From positions 25,919 through 89,918 of the forward strand of contig OMVN01000005.1 in assembly GCA_900314525.1 (NCBI GenBank): a stretch of DNA of 64,000 nt, read 5' to 3'. The position numbers were made by a program, and so were the translations under genes. Under the pieces are notes generated by a model. That model searched no databases, had not been told where the DNA came from, and saw only the letters and a program-made list of their open reading frames with translations. Shown one piece after another: positions 47,225 to 55,884 of this stretch. The DNA is from an uncultured Eubacteriales bacterium (GTDB lineage: Bacteria > Bacillota > Clostridia > Lachnospirales > Lachnospiraceae). Each line of letters opens with the position of its first letter. The stretch's first letter is position 1.

Positions 47225-49132
47225 TTATATAAATTCTTCCCATTTTTCATAAAGATCTGCTAATTCTTCATTTGATTTATCTATTTCTTTTGATAGTTCT
47301 GTCAATTTTGAAACATTACTTGAAATTTCTGGATTATTCATTTCTTCACTTAGTCTAGATATTTTGGATTCAAGTTCATTTATTTTATCCTCAATCTTTT
47401 TTTGCTCATTTTGTTTCTTTCTTAATTTGGCTTGTTCCTCCTTTTGGGCCTGCCATGAAAGCTTGTTATCGGAGATATTGTTATCTTCAACGGAAATATC
47501 AGTTTTAGCAGCATATATTTTTGTTAACTCATCTTTTTTTTCTAAATAATAATCGTAATTTCCAATATAATTTACAAGCTTTTTATTAACAAGATCTAAG
47601 ATTCTTGTTGCTGTTTTATTTATGAAATATCTGTCGTGTGATACATAAAGAATTGTGCCTTCGTAGCTGTTGATGGCATTCTCAAGTATTTCCTTGGAAA
47701 TAATATCTAAATGGTTAGTAGGCTCATCGAGAATGAGAAAGTTTGCATTGGAGAGCATAAGTTTTGCAAGTGATACTCTGCCGCGTTCTCCACCGCTCAG
47801 ATCTCTTATATATTTATAGACATCATCACCAGTAAAGAGAAATGCTGCCAGAACATTTCGGATTTTAGTGTTAGTCATATCAGGATAATCGTCGGATATT
47901 TCATCAAAAATAGTTTTATCCATATGTAAAACATTATGTTCCTGGTCATAGTATCCAATTGTAACATTTGACCCTAATTTTATTTCACCATTATCTGAAG
48001 GTATTATCTGATTAATTATTTTTAGTATAGTAGTTTTTCCAGTTCCATTATTACCTATTATGGATACTTTTTCACCACGTTTTATTTCAAAACTTAGATC
48101 TTCAAAAAGTTTATTCGTATCAAATGATTTACCAAGATTTTTTACTGTTAGAACATCATTGCCACTTACTGTATCTGGAGTTAATCTAAGACGCATTTTG
48201 TCATCAGTAAACACCGGCTTTTCAACAATAGCCATTTTACTTAGCTGTTTTTCACGGCTCTCTGCACGTTTTATTGATTTTTCCCTGTTAAAGGATTTTA
48301 ACTTTTCGATAACCTGTTCCTGGTGTTTGACTTCTCTTTCGTAATTATAATATTGCTTAAGCATGGCATCTCTTAACTGTTCTTTCTTGTAAGCATAGTC
48401 ACTGTAATTTCCAGCATAGGTTCTGCAATGACAATTGTCAATTTCAATAACTTTTGTGACTATTTTATCGAGAAAATATCGGTCATGAGATATTACAATA
48501 ACACTTCCTTTGTAATTGCTTAAGAACACTTCAAGCCAGGCAATAGAATTAAGATCTAAATGGTTTGTAGGCTCATCAAGTAATATTATATCAGGATTTG
48601 AAATTAAAATTTTACTAAGAAAAACTCTAGTTTTCTGTCCTCCTGAAAGTGTCTCTATTTTTTTGTCAAAATCACCCTCATCAAATCCAAGTCCTTTTAA
48701 GACACCAGTAATTTCGCTTTTATATGCATAACCATTATTTATTTCAAAGTGATGAGTAAGAGTACTATATTGTTCTAATTTTGCCTCTAATTCGGCACCT
48801 TGAAGATTTTTAATTTCATTTTCGAGCGCTCTTATTTTTTGTTCTTCTTCAATAATATCTTTTTTTACAGTAAGCATTTCTTCGTAAATAGTGTTATGCA
48901 TAGTTACATCCGGATGCTGTGATAAATATGCAAGACTTTTATCCTTTGAAATTGTGACATTACCAGAATCAGATGGAAGTTCACCTGTTATTATTTTGAA
49001 AAAAGTTGATTTACCGGCGCCATTTATCCCAACAATTGCAGCTTTTTCATGATTTTCTATGTGGAATGAACATTCATCAAGAATATTCTTTCCGTCAAAT
49101 GATTTGCTTATATTATTACATGATAAAATCAT
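47225..49132 (-). CDS. ABC-F family ATPase (ribosome-associated)
   Basis: About 635 residues with two ABC domains and no membrane helices. Domain 1 has GINGAGKSTFFK and LSGGQKTRVFLSKIL then ILLDEPTNHLDLNS; domain 2 has GNNGTGKTTILK and LSGGERGRVSLAKLM then LILDEPTNHLDIIS. The charged interdomain linker (about 240-300) and C-terminal coiled coil (about 545-635) are typical of ABC-F translation factors such as YdiF/Uup. ATG 49132 has GAGG ahead and is preferred over 49144. It may be a housekeeping factor; antibiotic protection cannot be claimed from sequence. Confidence 0.9.
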   Translation of the reverse strand: MILSCNNISKSFDGKNILDECSFHIENHEKAAIVGINGAGKSTFFKIITGELPSDSGNVTISKDKSLAYLSQHPDVTMHNTIYEEMLTVKKDIIEEEQKIRALENEIKNLQGAELEAKLEQYSTLTHHFEINNGYAYKSEITGVLKGLGFDEGDFDKKIETLSGGQKTRVFLSKILISNPDIILLDEPTNHLDLNSIAWLEVFLSNYKGSVIVISHDRYFLDKIVTKVIEIDNCHCRTYAGNYSDYAYKKEQLRDAMLKQYYNYEREVKHQEQVIEKLKSFNREKSIKRAESREKQLSKMAIVEKPVFTDDKMRLRLTPDTVSGNDVLTVKNLGKSFDTNKLFEDLSFEIKRGEKVSIIGNNGTGKTTILKIINQIIPSDNGEIKLGSNVTIGYYDQEHNVLHMDKTIFDEISDDYPDMTNTKIRNVLAAFLFTGDDVYKYIRDLSGGERGRVSLAKLMLSNANFLILDEPTNHLDIISKEILENAINSYEGTILYVSHDRYFINKTATRILDLVNKKLVNYIGNYDYYLEKKDELTKIYAAKTDISVEDNNISDNKLSWQAQKEEQAKLRKKQNEQKKIEDKINELESKISRLSEEMNNPEISSNVSKLTELSKEIDKSNEELADLYEKWEEFI

Positions 49133-49281
49133 AATAAACCTCATTTCTTTATCTATAAATGTTAAACATTAAAATTATATACGAATTCAGGGATATGGGC
49201 AAATACTTTTTTAAAACTTTGTTTAATTTTTGTCAAACTTATGCTATAATCAAAAGAAAATTTGACAATAGGGAGATGGCT

Positions 49282-49932
49282 ATGAATAAAGATAGTATTT
49301 CTAGAGCGGTAATAAAGCGACTGCCGAGATACTATAGATATCTTGGTGAACTGATGGAAGACGGAATAGAAAGAATTTCTTCAAATGACCTAAGTCAGAG
49401 AATGAATGTCACAGCCTCACAGATCAGACAAGATTTGAATAACTTTGGAGGATTCGGACAGCAGGGCTATGGTTATAATGTTGAGCATTTATATCAGGAA
49501 ATAGGCAGATTGTTAGGTGTTGACAAAAAACATAACATGATAATAATAGGATCTGGTCATTTAGGGCAGGCAATTGCTAATTATACAAATTTTGAACGAC
49601 GAGGGTTTGTGGTTACTGGAATGTTCGACAAAAATGAAAATCTTTATGGAAAAGAAGTAAGAGGAATAAAGATTTTGTCTATGGAGTTACTTAAAGATTT
49701 TATTAAGAAAAATGATATAGAAATTGCAGCACTTACACTTCCTAAGACGGAGGCTATAAAGGTGGCAGAAGAACTCGTTTCGTATGGGGTGAAAGCAATC
49801 TGGAATTTTGCTCATGTTGACCTTGACCTTCCAAGAGAAATTGTAGTTGAAAATGTTCATTTATCAGAGAGTCTTATGATGCTTTCATATAACCTGACGA
49901 GACAAGAAGATAAAAAGAAAGGTGTAATGTGA
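49282..49932 (+). CDS. rex: Redox-sensing transcriptional repressor Rex
   Basis: 216 residues. N-terminal winged helix (AVIKRLPRYYRYLGELMEDG, NVTASQIRQDLNNFGGFGQQ) and a Rossmann domain with IIGSGHLGQAIANY that senses the NADH/NAD ratio. Rex controls fermentation genes in Firmicutes. ATG 49282 has GGGAG six bases ahead; the longer frame to 49159 lies in the promoter region (TATAAT at 49245-49250). Its stop overlaps the next gene's start (TGATG). Confidence 0.94.
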   Translation: MNKDSISRAVIKRLPRYYRYLGELMEDGIERISSNDLSQRMNVTASQIRQDLNNFGGFGQQGYGYNVEHLYQEIGRLLGVDKKHNMIIIGSGHLGQAIANYTNFERRGFVVTGMFDKNENLYGKEVRGIKILSMELLKDFIKKNDIEIAALTLPKTEAIKVAEELVSYGVKAIWNFAHVDLDLPREIVVENVHLSESLMMLSYNLTRQEDKKKGVM

Positions 49933-51413
49933 TGAATTATTTAATAAACGCCGATGATGCAAAAGAAACGGACAAATACTCAATTGAACAAATTGGTATA
50001 CCATCTCTGTGTCTGATGGAACAGGCAGCATATTCTATATTATATGAAATAAAAAGAATTGTTAAAAATATTTGCAGTGTATCAATTGTTACTTTAAATG
50101 GTAATAATGGTGCAGATGGTCTTGCCTTGGCTCGAATGCTCAAAAGTAATGGAATTGATGTCTGTGTATTTTTATTAAAAAATCCTCAAAATGGTACGGA
50201 TGAGTACAAAATACAATATAATATTATAAAACAAATGAATATAAACTGTATTTCAATTACAGAAGAAAATATTGATAGTCTTGTATTTGGGGATGTGATT
50301 GTAGATGGTATATTCGGAATCGGGCTTAGGAGAAATATTGAGGGTGTAATTTATAAGGTGATTGAAAAGATAAACAGATCAGATGGGACAGTATTTTCTA
50401 TTGATATTCCAAGTGGATTGGATGCCACAAATGGTGAAGTGAGGGGAATTTCGGTAAAGGCAGACTATACAGTCACATTTGGAAAATGTAAATCAGGAAT
50501 GTATTTATGCGACGGACGAGAATTCTGTGGCGAAATATTTATAGAAAATATATTTCCAGAAAAGTCATATGATAATATTGAAGACAGATTATATTATCTG
50601 GAAGAAAAAGATTTACTTAGAATTCCACCTAGACAAAACACTTCAAATAAAGGAACTTACGGTACTGTCAATATAGTTGGTGGTGGAGGTAATATGTCGG
50701 GTGCAGTTATACTATCATCAGCAGCAGCATATAGAACCGGAGCTGGCCTGGTGAAAGTATATGCTGGCAGGCAAAACCTGGATACAATAAAGTGCGGGAT
50801 GATTGAGGCGGTTGTGAATGAAATATCTGATTTCACGTCTGAAAATATTAATCCATCAAAAGACGTAATTGCTATAGGACCTGGACTTTCTACTTCTGAG
50901 AGCATGAAAGATATATTAATTAAGGTATTAAATACTAAATCAAAAAAAGTAATAGATGCAGATGCACTTAATCTTATGTCGAAAAACAGGAAATTACTTG
51001 ATAAATTGGACGAAAGTTGTATACTCACTCCGCACATAAAGGAAATGTCAAGACTTACAGGTCTCGAAACAGACTATATTAGAAAAAACACACTAAAAGT
51101 AAGCAGACAGTTTGCGAAAAAATACAAATGTATTGTAGTTCTTAAAGATGCCACAACAGTAATAACATCAGGGGACAAAATATTTATTAATCGTTCTGGA
51201 AATTCATCTATGAGTAAAGGTGGCAGCGGAGACGTACTATCTGGCATAATTGCTGCATTGCTTGCAATGAAAATGGATATTTTTGATGCTACAGTTTTGG
51301 GAACTTATATTCATGGACTTGCCGGTGAGTATGCATCCGAGGAATTTGGTTTATATAGTGTTAATGCAAAAGACATTGTTAATAGCATTTTTAAAGTAAT
51401 GAAACAAAGATAA
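49932..51413 (+). CDS. nnr: Bifunctional NAD(P)H-hydrate epimerase/dehydratase
   Basis: Repairs hydrated NADH and NADPH. The N-terminal YjeF_N epimerase domain (about 1-215) has LMEQAAYSILYEI, LNGNNGADGLALARML and DGIFGIGLRR. The C-terminal ADP-dependent dehydratase of ribokinase fold has NMSGAVILSSAAAYRTGAGL, IAIGPGLSTSE, DADALNLMSKN and the catalytic SKGGSGDVLSGI. About 493 residues from ATG 49932. The coupling to rex fits a common NAD(H) theme. Confidence 0.93.
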   Translation: MNYLINADDAKETDKYSIEQIGIPSLCLMEQAAYSILYEIKRIVKNICSVSIVTLNGNNGADGLALARMLKSNGIDVCVFLLKNPQNGTDEYKIQYNIIKQMNINCISITEENIDSLVFGDVIVDGIFGIGLRRNIEGVIYKVIEKINRSDGTVFSIDIPSGLDATNGEVRGISVKADYTVTFGKCKSGMYLCDGREFCGEIFIENIFPEKSYDNIEDRLYYLEEKDLLRIPPRQNTSNKGTYGTVNIVGGGGNMSGAVILSSAAAYRTGAGLVKVYAGRQNLDTIKCGMIEAVVNEISDFTSENINPSKDVIAIGPGLSTSESMKDILIKVLNTKSKKVIDADALNLMSKNRKLLDKLDESCILTPHIKEMSRLTGLETDYIRKNTLKVSRQFAKKYKCIVVLKDATTVITSGDKIFINRSGNSSMSKGGSGDVLSGIIAALLAMKMDIFDATVLGTYIHGLAGEYASEEFGLYSVNAKDIVNSIFKVMKQR

Positions 51414-51433
51414 AAGAATGGAGAATCTTTAAA

Positions 51434-52648
51434 ATGGAAAATGAAAATCTAACAGAAAAGTACATTAATGAAAGGTATTACAGGGCATGTGCAACAGTTA
51501 ATCTCGATGCTATTTACGACAACGTGGTAAATCTTGGTAAAAGATTAAAAGAGGGGACAAAAATAATTGCTGTGGTAAAGACAGATGGTTACGGACATGG
51601 AGCTATTCCTATTGCAAAAACTATAAATGAACTGGTATATGCGTATGCTGTTGCTACTGTTGATGAGGCAGTTAATTTGAGAAGACATGGAATAATAAAA
51701 CCAATTTATGTTATAGGATATACACATGAAAGCCAGCTTAAGAGACTTATTGCATATGATATAAGAGCCTCAGTTTTTACATATGATATGGGAAAAGCAG
51801 TTTCTGAAATGGCACTTGCAGAGGGCAAAGTTGCTAAAATTCATATTAAGGTAGATACAGGTATGAGCAGAATAGGGTTTAAACCAGATGATGAATCTGC
51901 TGCAATTGTAAAAAAAATCAGCGAACTTCCAAATCTGGAGATTGAAGGAATTTTTACTCATTTTGCAAAAGCGGACGAAAAAGATAAAATGGCTACCAGA
52001 AATCAATATGAATTATTTAGTAATTTTATAAATAAACTAGAAAAACTTGGAGTTCAAATTCCAGTAAAACACTGCTCTAATTCGGCAGCAATGATGGAAC
52101 TTCCAGAGTATAATCTAGATGCATGCAGAGCTGGTATTGCAATGTATGGATTATATCCTTCAGAAGAAGTAGATAAATCCCTTGTTGATTTAAAACCTGC
52201 ATTAGGATTAAAAAGTCATATTGCATACATAAAGACAATTGAAAAGGGAACTGAAGTTAGTTATGGCGGAACATTTGTAGCCGACAGAGAGATGAAAATT
52301 GCAACAATTCCTCTGGGCTATGGAGATGGGTATAGAAGAAGCCTGTCAAATAAAGGATATGTACTAATTAATGGAAAGAAAGCAAATATCCTTGGAAGAA
52401 TATGTATGGACCAGTTCATGGTTGATGTTACAGATATAAATGCATCAAAAGATGATGAGGTTGTACTTTTAGGAAAATCAGGAAATGAAGAAATTTCTGC
52501 AGAAAGACTTGCAGAAATGGCAGGACTTACATTTAACTACGAAATTGTTTGTGATATAGGAAAAAGAATTCCCAGAGTTTTCTATAGAAATAACAAAATT
52601 GTTGGAACTAAAGATTATTTTGATGATAAATATATAATTGAAATATAA
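51434..52648 (+). CDS. alr: Alanine racemase
   Basis: PLP enzyme supplying D-alanine for peptidoglycan, 404 residues. The PLP Lys is in IIAVVKTDGYGHGA, where many relatives have VVKANAYGHG. HIKVDTGMSRIGF, GIFTHFAKADE, KHCSNSAAMMELPEY and the second catalytic Tyr region EVSYGGTFVA follow, and ILGRICMDQFMVDVT is in the C-terminal domain. It lies 20 bases after the nnr gene. In many Firmicutes alr is followed by an antitoxin-mazF pair; here only mazF is present. Confidence 0.95.
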   Translation: MENENLTEKYINERYYRACATVNLDAIYDNVVNLGKRLKEGTKIIAVVKTDGYGHGAIPIAKTINELVYAYAVATVDEAVNLRRHGIIKPIYVIGYTHESQLKRLIAYDIRASVFTYDMGKAVSEMALAEGKVAKIHIKVDTGMSRIGFKPDDESAAIVKKISELPNLEIEGIFTHFAKADEKDKMATRNQYELFSNFINKLEKLGVQIPVKHCSNSAAMMELPEYNLDACRAGIAMYGLYPSEEVDKSLVDLKPALGLKSHIAYIKTIEKGTEVSYGGTFVADREMKIATIPLGYGDGYRRSLSNKGYVLINGKKANILGRICMDQFMVDVTDINASKDDEVVLLGKSGNEEISAERLAEMAGLTFNYEIVCDIGKRIPRVFYRNNKIVGTKDYFDDKYIIEI

Positions 52649-52755
52649 TTTATTTTTTTGAATACACACTTAAATAAGGGCAATAATATAATTAGATTTG
52701 AAAGTTATAAATACAAATCCCTAAAATATAACATAAAATTTGGAGTGTGAATTCT

Positions 52756-53103
52756 GTGATTGTTAAAAGAGGAGATATCTATTACGCAGATTTAAGACCT
52801 GTTGTAGGTTCTGAACAGGGAGGAATTAGACCAGTTCTGATTATTCAGAATGATGTGGGCAATAGACACAGTCCTACTGTAATCTGTGCCGCAATAACAT
52901 CAAAAATGAACAAAGCAAAGCTTCCTACTCATGTAGAATTAGATAGCAGAATATATGATCTGGTCAAAGATTCAGTTATTTTACTCGAACAATTAAGGAC
53001 AATTGATAAAAAAAGATTAAAAGACAAGGTATGTCATCTTGATGATTCAATTTTGAAAAAAGTAGATACAGCATTGCTTGTAAGCCTTGAATTAGGTACA
53101 TAA
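52756..53103 (+). CDS. MazF/PemK-family endoribonuclease toxin, no adjacent antitoxin
   Basis: About 115 residues of the MazF/EndoA fold: [52 protein letters not shown], and the C-terminal [10 protein letters not shown]. Family members cut mRNA at short motifs. GTG 52756 lies ten bases after GGAG; GTG 52747 is too close to it. In Bacillus the antitoxin gene ndoAI separates alr from ndoA, but the 107 bases here contain no comparable ORF. It may be controlled by a distant antitoxin or may act as a housekeeping nuclease. Confidence 0.85.
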   Translation: MIVKRGDIYYADLRPVVGSEQGGIRPVLIIQNDVGNRHSPTVICAAITSKMNKAKLPTHVELDSRIYDLVKDSVILLEQLRTIDKKRLKDKVCHLDDSILKKVDTALLVSLELGT

Positions 53104-53106
53104 ATA

Positions 53107-53135
53107 TTGACTAATAATAAAGAAAATGATATATT
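53107..53135 (+). promoter_or_regulatory. Promoter of the CBS-domain gene
   Basis: TTGACT at 53107-53112, a 17-base spacer and TATATT at 53130-53135, directly after the mazF stop. Confidence 0.5.
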
Positions 53136-53180
53136 TTCAATGTTAACCATTTTTATTTTCAAAAAAAGAAGGAGCAGTTA

Positions 53181-54041
53181 ATGGCTAAGAGAAAATCATT
53201 TTCTCTATTTCATAATTTTTTTAACAAAGAAAAAGACGAAAATGTTACTGAAGAAGATATTATTTCTATGGTAAATGAAGGACATGAAAATGGAGTTCTT
53301 CAAGCAAGTGAAGCAGAAATGATAAATAATATTGTAGAATTTGGAGATAAAGAAGCAAAAGATATTATGACACACAGAAATAATATCGTTGCTATTGATG
53401 GGAATGAGAAACTAAGTGATGTAGCCACATTTATATTGAAACAGAGTAATTCGAGATTCCCGGTTTTTATCGATAATATTGATAATATAATTGGTATTAT
53501 TAATTTTAAAGATATAATGATAAAGTCTTCAAAGGGAGACTGTGACGACATTTGCATATCAAAGATAAATGGCCTTGTGAGAAAAGCATTATTTATTCCT
53601 GAAACCAAAAAGATAAATATTTTATTCAAAATGATGCAGTCACAAAAAAGACATATGGTAATTGTTGTTGATGAATATGGTCAGACTTCCGGAATTATTG
53701 CTATGGAAGATATTTTAGAGGAAATAGTTGGCAATATTCTTGATGAATATGACAAGGAAGACACAGATATCATAAGAAAAGAAGATGGAACATTTATAGT
53801 CAGGGGATGTACACTTTTAGATGATATTACCCACGAAACGGGAATAGAATTTGATGAAGACTGTGAGACATTAAATGGATATCTAACAAAAAAGTTTGAA
53901 CGAGTTGTAAATAATGATGAAAGACCAGAAATTGTGGTTAATAATATAAAATTCAAAGTTATAAATGTTGAGAAGAGAGTTATCACTCTTGTACATATTA
54001 CAAAGATTAATGTAGATAAAAGTCCACAGATTGATAATTAG
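53181..54041 (+). CDS. Soluble CBS-pair protein, CorC/HlyC type
   Basis: 286 residues without membrane helices. The acidic helix EEDIISMVNEGHENGVLQASE leads into the CBS pair (about 60-190) with KDIMTHRNNIVAID, SRFPVFIDNIDNIIGIINFK and HMVIVVDEYGQTSGIIAMED. The C-terminal CorC_HlyC transporter-associated domain holds GTFIVRGCTLLDDI. Family members bind nucleotides and influence Mg/Co efflux; here the membrane DUF21 half is absent. AAGGAG precedes the ATG. Confidence 0.82.
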   Translation: MAKRKSFSLFHNFFNKEKDENVTEEDIISMVNEGHENGVLQASEAEMINNIVEFGDKEAKDIMTHRNNIVAIDGNEKLSDVATFILKQSNSRFPVFIDNIDNIIGIINFKDIMIKSSKGDCDDICISKINGLVRKALFIPETKKINILFKMMQSQKRHMVIVVDEYGQTSGIIAMEDILEEIVGNILDEYDKEDTDIIRKEDGTFIVRGCTLLDDITHETGIEFDEDCETLNGYLTKKFERVVNNDERPEIVVNNIKFKVINVEKRVITLVHITKINVDKSPQIDN

Positions 54042-54083
54042 TGCACAGCACTTAAATATATAACATAATAAAGGAGAAAGAAA

Positions 54084-54833
54084 ATGTCAGGACATTCAAA
54101 ATTTGCAAATATTAAACATAAGAAAGAGAAAAATGATGCAGCTAAAGGAAAAATCTTTACAATATTAGGTAGAGAAATCGCAGTTGCAGTTAAGGAAGGT
54201 GGAGCAGATCCAGCAAATAACAGCAGATTACGTGATGTTATTGCAAAAGCTAAATCAAACAATATGCCTAACGATACAATTGAAAGAGGTATCAAAAAAG
54301 CAGCAGGTGATGCTAATTCAGTTAACTATGTAACTGTTACATATGAAGGTTATGGTCCAAATGGTTCAGCTATAATTGTTGACGCTCTTACTGATAATAA
54401 AAATAGAACTGCTTCAAATGTAAGAAATGCATTTACAAAGGGTGGCGGAAATGTTGGTACTCAGGGATGCGTATCATTTATGTTTGATAAAAAAGGTCAG
54501 ATAATAATAGATAAAGAAGAATGTGAATTAGATGCAGATGACCTTATGATGATTGCAATTGATGCTGGTGCAGAAGATTTTGCTGAAGAAGAGGATAGTT
54601 TTGAAGTAACTACAACTCCAGAAGATTTCAGTAAAGTAAGAGAAGCACTTGAAAATGAAAATATAAAGATGGCTTCTGCTGAAGTTACTATGATACCACA
54701 GACATATGTTGATCTTACAGATGAGGGTGATATTAAAAAGATGAACAGAATTCTTGATATGCTTGATGAAGATGATGATGTTCAGGCTGTATATCACAAC
54801 TGGAATATGCCTGAAGAAGAGGAAGAAGATTAA
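54084..54833 (+). CDS. YebC/PmpR (TACO1) family protein
   Basis: 249 residues beginning [20 protein letters not shown], with [34 protein letters not shown] and [20 protein letters not shown]. The family was long listed as transcriptional regulators; later work links members to translation of proline-rich sequences. AAAGGAG at ideal spacing. The very acidic C-terminus (EEEEED) is usual. Confidence 0.93.
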   Translation: MSGHSKFANIKHKKEKNDAAKGKIFTILGREIAVAVKEGGADPANNSRLRDVIAKAKSNNMPNDTIERGIKKAAGDANSVNYVTVTYEGYGPNGSAIIVDALTDNKNRTASNVRNAFTKGGGNVGTQGCVSFMFDKKGQIIIDKEECELDADDLMMIAIDAGAEDFAEEEDSFEVTTTPEDFSKVREALENENIKMASAEVTMIPQTYVDLTDEGDIKKMNRILDMLDEDDDVQAVYHNWNMPEEEEED

Positions 54834-54866
54834 TATATACTAAGGATAAGAAAGCGAGGTACATTT

Positions 54867-55853
54867 ATGTTTTGCAGTAAATGTGGTGCAGAAATTATAA
54901 GTGATGATGCATTATTTTGCACAAAATGTGGCGCAAAAATACAGAAAAACGATTTTTCTGAAACAATTCCTGTAAATTCAAATGACGAAATAGATAATAC
55001 AGCTAATTTAGAAGAACAGTCAGAATCTGTTACAGAAGGACAGGTTTCAGAACCTGCAGAACCAGCTATAGAAGAACAGGTTTCAGAACCTGCAGAAGCT
55101 GTTATAGAGGAACAGGTTTCAGAACAGGTAGAACCTGCCATAGAAGAACAAATAACAGATCCAGCAGAATCTGTTACAGAAGAACAGTCTGCGGTATATA
55201 CAGAACCTGCTAAATCATTTAACTCAGAAAATACTAATTCATTTGAAGATGGAAAACGTGAGAAGAATGTATTCTCATTTAAGAAATTTATTTTCAGTTT
55301 ATTAGTTATGGTAGCAATGGGAGTTACAGTATTTGCACTTACACTTGATTTTTTTAGATTAGATATAAACGGAGAAAAGAAATCACAGTCAAAATCATTA
55401 AAAGGCTATGAATCTATTACTAAGAATCCGAAAAATGAATTTAAAGATTATGGTGACCTTAATATTTCAAAGGATGATTTTAAAGGTGAATCGAAAAAAG
55501 ATTATAATAAATCACTAGACACTTTCAGATTACTTGCAATAGGAATTTTGGTATCAATTGTGTTATTTACGGTGATTGATTTAATAAATTTAATTTTAAG
55601 AAAGAAAGCACTCTACGTATTTACTATGCTTTTTGCATTAATTAAAGGCGGTTTGTTAGGATACACAGGGTATTTATGGTACTATACAGTATTTGATAAA
55701 TTCCAGGACGCATTAAAAGAGTTTGTTACTGAAGACGTAAAAGTAATTTCATCATTAGAAACAGGTTTTTTACTTGCAATTGCAATGCAACTGGTAATAT
55801 TTATTTGTTCGATTGTTTTACTTACATGTAAAAACAAGAAAAAAACAGTTTAG
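54867..55853 (+). CDS. Zinc-ribbon membrane protein with acidic 12-residue repeats
   Basis: 328 residues. The N-terminus has CSKCGAE and CTKCGAK, a double zinc ribbon. A Glu/Pro/Val-rich stretch follows with four copies of a 12-residue unit like EEQVSEPAEPAI. Then come four membrane helices (about 136-157, 218-242, 249-276 and 290-318), with a hydrophilic loop rich in Lys/Ser between the first and second. The ribbon-plus-membrane plan is common in Lachnospiraceae but its role is unknown. It is followed after 31 bases by a second zinc-ribbon protein, so the two may form a unit. Confidence 0.7.
   Translation: MFCSKCGAEIISDDALFCTKCGAKIQKNDFSETIPVNSNDEIDNTANLEEQSESVTEGQVSEPAEPAIEEQVSEPAEAVIEEQVSEQVEPAIEEQITDPAESVTEEQSAVYTEPAKSFNSENTNSFEDGKREKNVFSFKKFIFSLLVMVAMGVTVFALTLDFFRLDINGEKKSQSKSLKGYESITKNPKNEFKDYGDLNISKDDFKGESKKDYNKSLDTFRLLAIGILVSIVLFTVIDLINLILRKKALYVFTMLFALIKGGLLGYTGYLWYYTVFDKFQDALKEFVTEDVKVISSLETGFLLAIAMQLVIFICSIVLLTCKNKKKTV
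55035..55178 (+). repeat. Four 36-bp tandem repeats inside the zinc-ribbon gene
   Basis: Units begin at 55035, 55071, 55107 and 55143, with a weaker fifth from 55179. They encode EGQVSEPAEPAI, EEQVSEPAEAVI, EEQVSEQVEPAI and EEQITDPAESVT. The first three are nearly identical in DNA, so copy number could vary between strains. Confidence 0.85.
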
Positions 55854-55884
55854 TTCCATATACCGGAACAGAATGGAGTAATTA

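Noticed and set aside
47225-49132. Antibiotic-resistance ABC-F gene
   Set aside because: It has the layout of housekeeping ABC-F factors; there is no leader attenuator or mobile context to support a resistance claim.
49159-49281. 41-residue N-terminal extension of Rex
   Set aside because: It lacks a ribosome-binding site, covers a TATAAT box, and Rex proteins begin at the position of ATG 49282.
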